A stretch of 16,009 nucleotides of DNA from an uncultured Clostridia bacterium (GTDB lineage: Bacteria; Bacillota; Clostridia; Christensenellales; Borkfalkiaceae): NCBI GenBank assembly GCA_905235815.1, contig CAJOMT010000048.1, positions 1-16,009 of the forward strand. Direction: 5' to 3'. Each line of letters starts with the position of its first letter. Position 1 is the stretch's first letter. The notes below the pieces were generated by a model. The model was not told the DNA's origin, did no database searches, and saw nothing but the letters and a program-made list of their open reading frames with translations. Positions 14,677 to 16,009 of this stretch are shown here, in pieces. The position numbers were made by a program, and so were the translations under genes.

Positions 14677-15711
14677 ATGCTATCAAAACTAAGAGATTTT
14701 TTCAGAAGATATCACAGATTGAATTTTGCTGTTGTTGCATTTATCGTAGGAATATTGTTCACGGTTGTTTCGATAATCAGTTTTAACCAACTCGGCAAAG
14801 AGAAAGTAGAGGTCAGCGTAACCGTTACGAGAGTGGATGTCGAACGAGTCGGCGACTCCGACGAAACCTACGTTTACGTAACTTACGAGGACAAAGAGGG
14901 AGTTACGCACGAAAACGTTTACTATCCCGATTCAAAATCGACGATGGAAAAGGGCGATAAGCTTACGGGCTATTATAACGCAGCTAATCCGGACGAACTT
15001 TTAAGCAATAACAAAGTAACACCGTATATATTTTTGGCGGTAGGTATATTCGCTATAATTCTCGCCGTAGTTATATTCGTAAGGACTCTATCGAGGTCGA
15101 AAAAAGAGAGTAACGAGCTCGACAGGGTAAAAGACGAGCAGTTAAGCGAAGAAAACGTAAAAAAGGTAATGGCATATTACGACGAGCCGAACGAGAACTA
15201 TTATTTTCACTTTACGGGCAAGTTAAATCAAAGTTATATCTTGGAAACCAAGGATAAAAAAGCCGTTATGGAGGCTCGTTGCGACAAGATCGGCATATTT
15301 TCAAAGTACAAATTCAACTTTATCGATCATTTAAGCGGAAAGGAGATTCTTCACGAGGTATCGCATACAATTTCGACGTCTTTCGGAAGCGGCGATTCGG
15401 GTACTATGGTGGTAGATTCAAGCTATTTTAAAATAGACGGAGAGAAATGTTGGGACTATTTAGGTAAACTCGGGTATTCGCTTTCGGCGAGTATGCAAGA
15501 CCTCACACATTTTTCGTACGAAGTAAAGCGTTACGGCGTGAGCGTAGGGAATATCAAGACTGCGGGCCGCAACGTTATGAAAGAAGGCAAGCAAGATGAA
15601 GAAAACTTTATTTCCGTGCAAGGCTGTTACGTTGTTAATTGCAAGCGCAGCGATCTGGAAGGTTTCTTTGCGGCGTGTTTCATTCTTTCGAGAGTGGAAA
15701 TTGCATTTTAA
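14677..15711 (+). CDS. Two-helix membrane protein with DUF3592-like N-terminal half
   Basis: Unknown function, 344 residues. I place the start at 14677 because the upstream in-frame ATG lies inside the promoter and AAGGAAG stands about 10 bases before this one. Hydrophobic helices at about 17-36 and 116-137 bracket an external beta-rich domain (TVTRVDVERVGDSDETYVYV, then YYPD...GDKLTGYYNAANPDE), the layout of DUF3592 proteins. After a charged linker (about 138-165) comes a roughly 180-residue cytoplasmic domain with repeated beta-strand patterns (YILETKDKKAVMEARC, SKYKFNFIDHLSGKEI) that faintly recalls tubby/LURP-one-like folds; I do not claim this. It is transcribed alone, divergently from the Rrf2 regulator, and may be one of its targets. 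Confidence 0.8.
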   Translation: MLSKLRDFFRRYHRLNFAVVAFIVGILFTVVSIISFNQLGKEKVEVSVTVTRVDVERVGDSDETYVYVTYEDKEGVTHENVYYPDSKSTMEKGDKLTGYYNAANPDELLSNNKVTPYIFLAVGIFAIILAVVIFVRTLSRSKKESNELDRVKDEQLSEENVKKVMAYYDEPNENYYFHFTGKLNQSYILETKDKKAVMEARCDKIGIFSKYKFNFIDHLSGKEILHEVSHTISTSFGSGDSGTMVVDSSYFKIDGEKCWDYLGKLGYSLSASMQDLTHFSYEVKRYGVSVGNIKTAGRNVMKEGKQDEENFISVQGCYVVNCKRSDLEGFFAACFILSRVEIAF

Positions 15712-15976
15712 AATCACATAGATTTTAATATGAATATAGCAATGCCTATACAGGATTGAATACGTTAGTATTTTAAGTATATGATTAAAGGCGAACTCTC
15801 TATTTCTTCAAAACTTACGGTTTTTGCTTGCGATTTATATTGACATTATTATAGCAAGCCGAATACGCTCTCACGACAAGTTTATGGCATCTGAATTGTA
15901 ACATAAAATTAAAAAAATTCAAGCAAGCATAAAAAAATTTTGCTCAAAATTTTTAGTTTTTTCCGACAAAAAGCGT
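15712..15976. other. Gene-free AT-rich stretch
   Basis: No reading frame with a credible start, no tRNA-like or repeat-array structure. It holds a weak hairpin (AAAATC/GATTTT) just after the preceding stop, scattered GCTTGC/GCAAGC words, and the AT palindrome listed separately. Confidence 0.6.
15933..15954. repeat. AT-rich palindrome followed by T-rich DNA
   Basis: AAAAATTTTG (15933-15942) is the reverse complement of CAAAATTTTT (15945-15954). A short T-run follows. The stem has almost no GC pairs and lies over 220 bases after the last stop, so a terminator role is doubtful. Confidence 0.35.
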
Positions 15977-16005
15977 TTGCAAAAAAGTTAAAAATATGGT
16001 AAAAT
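15977..16005 (+). promoter_or_regulatory. Promoter reading out of the window
   Basis: TTGCAA (15977-15982), a 17-base spacer ending in ATGG, and TAAAAT (16000-16005), an extended -10 form. It should drive a plus-strand gene that begins just beyond the window end. Confidence 0.55.
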
Positions 16006-16009
16006 AACT

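Noticed and set aside
15712..16009. Small RNA gene in the terminal intergenic stretch
   Set aside because: No promoter-terminator pair encloses a structured segment; the only good promoter reads out of the window.
1..16009. CRISPR array, tRNA or rRNA genes
   Set aside because: No regularly spaced repeats, and no cloverleaf or rRNA-like sequence was seen on either strand by eye.

Overview
The window looks like chromosomal DNA from a low-to-moderate-GC Gram-positive anaerobe, most likely a clostridial member of the Bacillota. The reasons are sigma-A type promoters (TTGACA, 17 bp, TATAAT/TAAAAT), strong AGGAGG-like ribosome binding sites, lipoprotein signal peptides, and a glutamate synthase split into separate domain genes. 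This taxonomic placement is inference. No tRNA, rRNA, CRISPR array, transposase, integrase or phage gene is visible.

Left part (12-6936). A minus-strand AAA ATPase of the DUF4143 family is divergently transcribed from a four-gene plus-strand operon. That operon encodes an HAD-type phosphatase lipoprotein, a tyrosine/lipid-phosphatase-like lipoprotein (CX5R active site) with an extra N-terminal domain, and an ABC transporter made of a MacB-like ATPase and an 815-residue FtsX-type permease. It has one clear promoter and ends at a 23-bp perfect hairpin shared with the convergent operon to its right.

Middle part (6947-11833). A minus-strand operon encodes an archaeal-type glutamate synthase as three pieces: glutaminase domain, ferredoxin plus FMN synthase domain, and the GXGXG beta-helix domain. 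A second, very AT-rich DUF4143 ATPase gene with its own promoter sits between the second and third pieces. The third piece carries a frameshift. The arrangement suggests an accessory gene dropped into a metabolic operon whose last gene then decayed, unless the frameshift is a sequencing or assembly error.

Right part (11859-16009). Divergent from the glutamate synthase is a gene fusing a rhodanese domain to a TtcA-like tRNA thiolation PP-loop enzyme. After a terminator comes a minus-strand Rrf2 regulator - YciI-like - HdeD-like membrane protein operon. Its YciI gene is broken and looks like a chimera of two YciI units. Divergent from it is a two-helix DUF3592-like membrane protein. The last 298 bases hold no gene but end in a promoter pointing out of the window.

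The most notable points are the ATPase inserted in the glutamate synthase operon, the double-phosphatase/ABC operon, the rhodanese-TtcA fusion and the YciI chimera. I found no convincing entirely new defence or mobile system.
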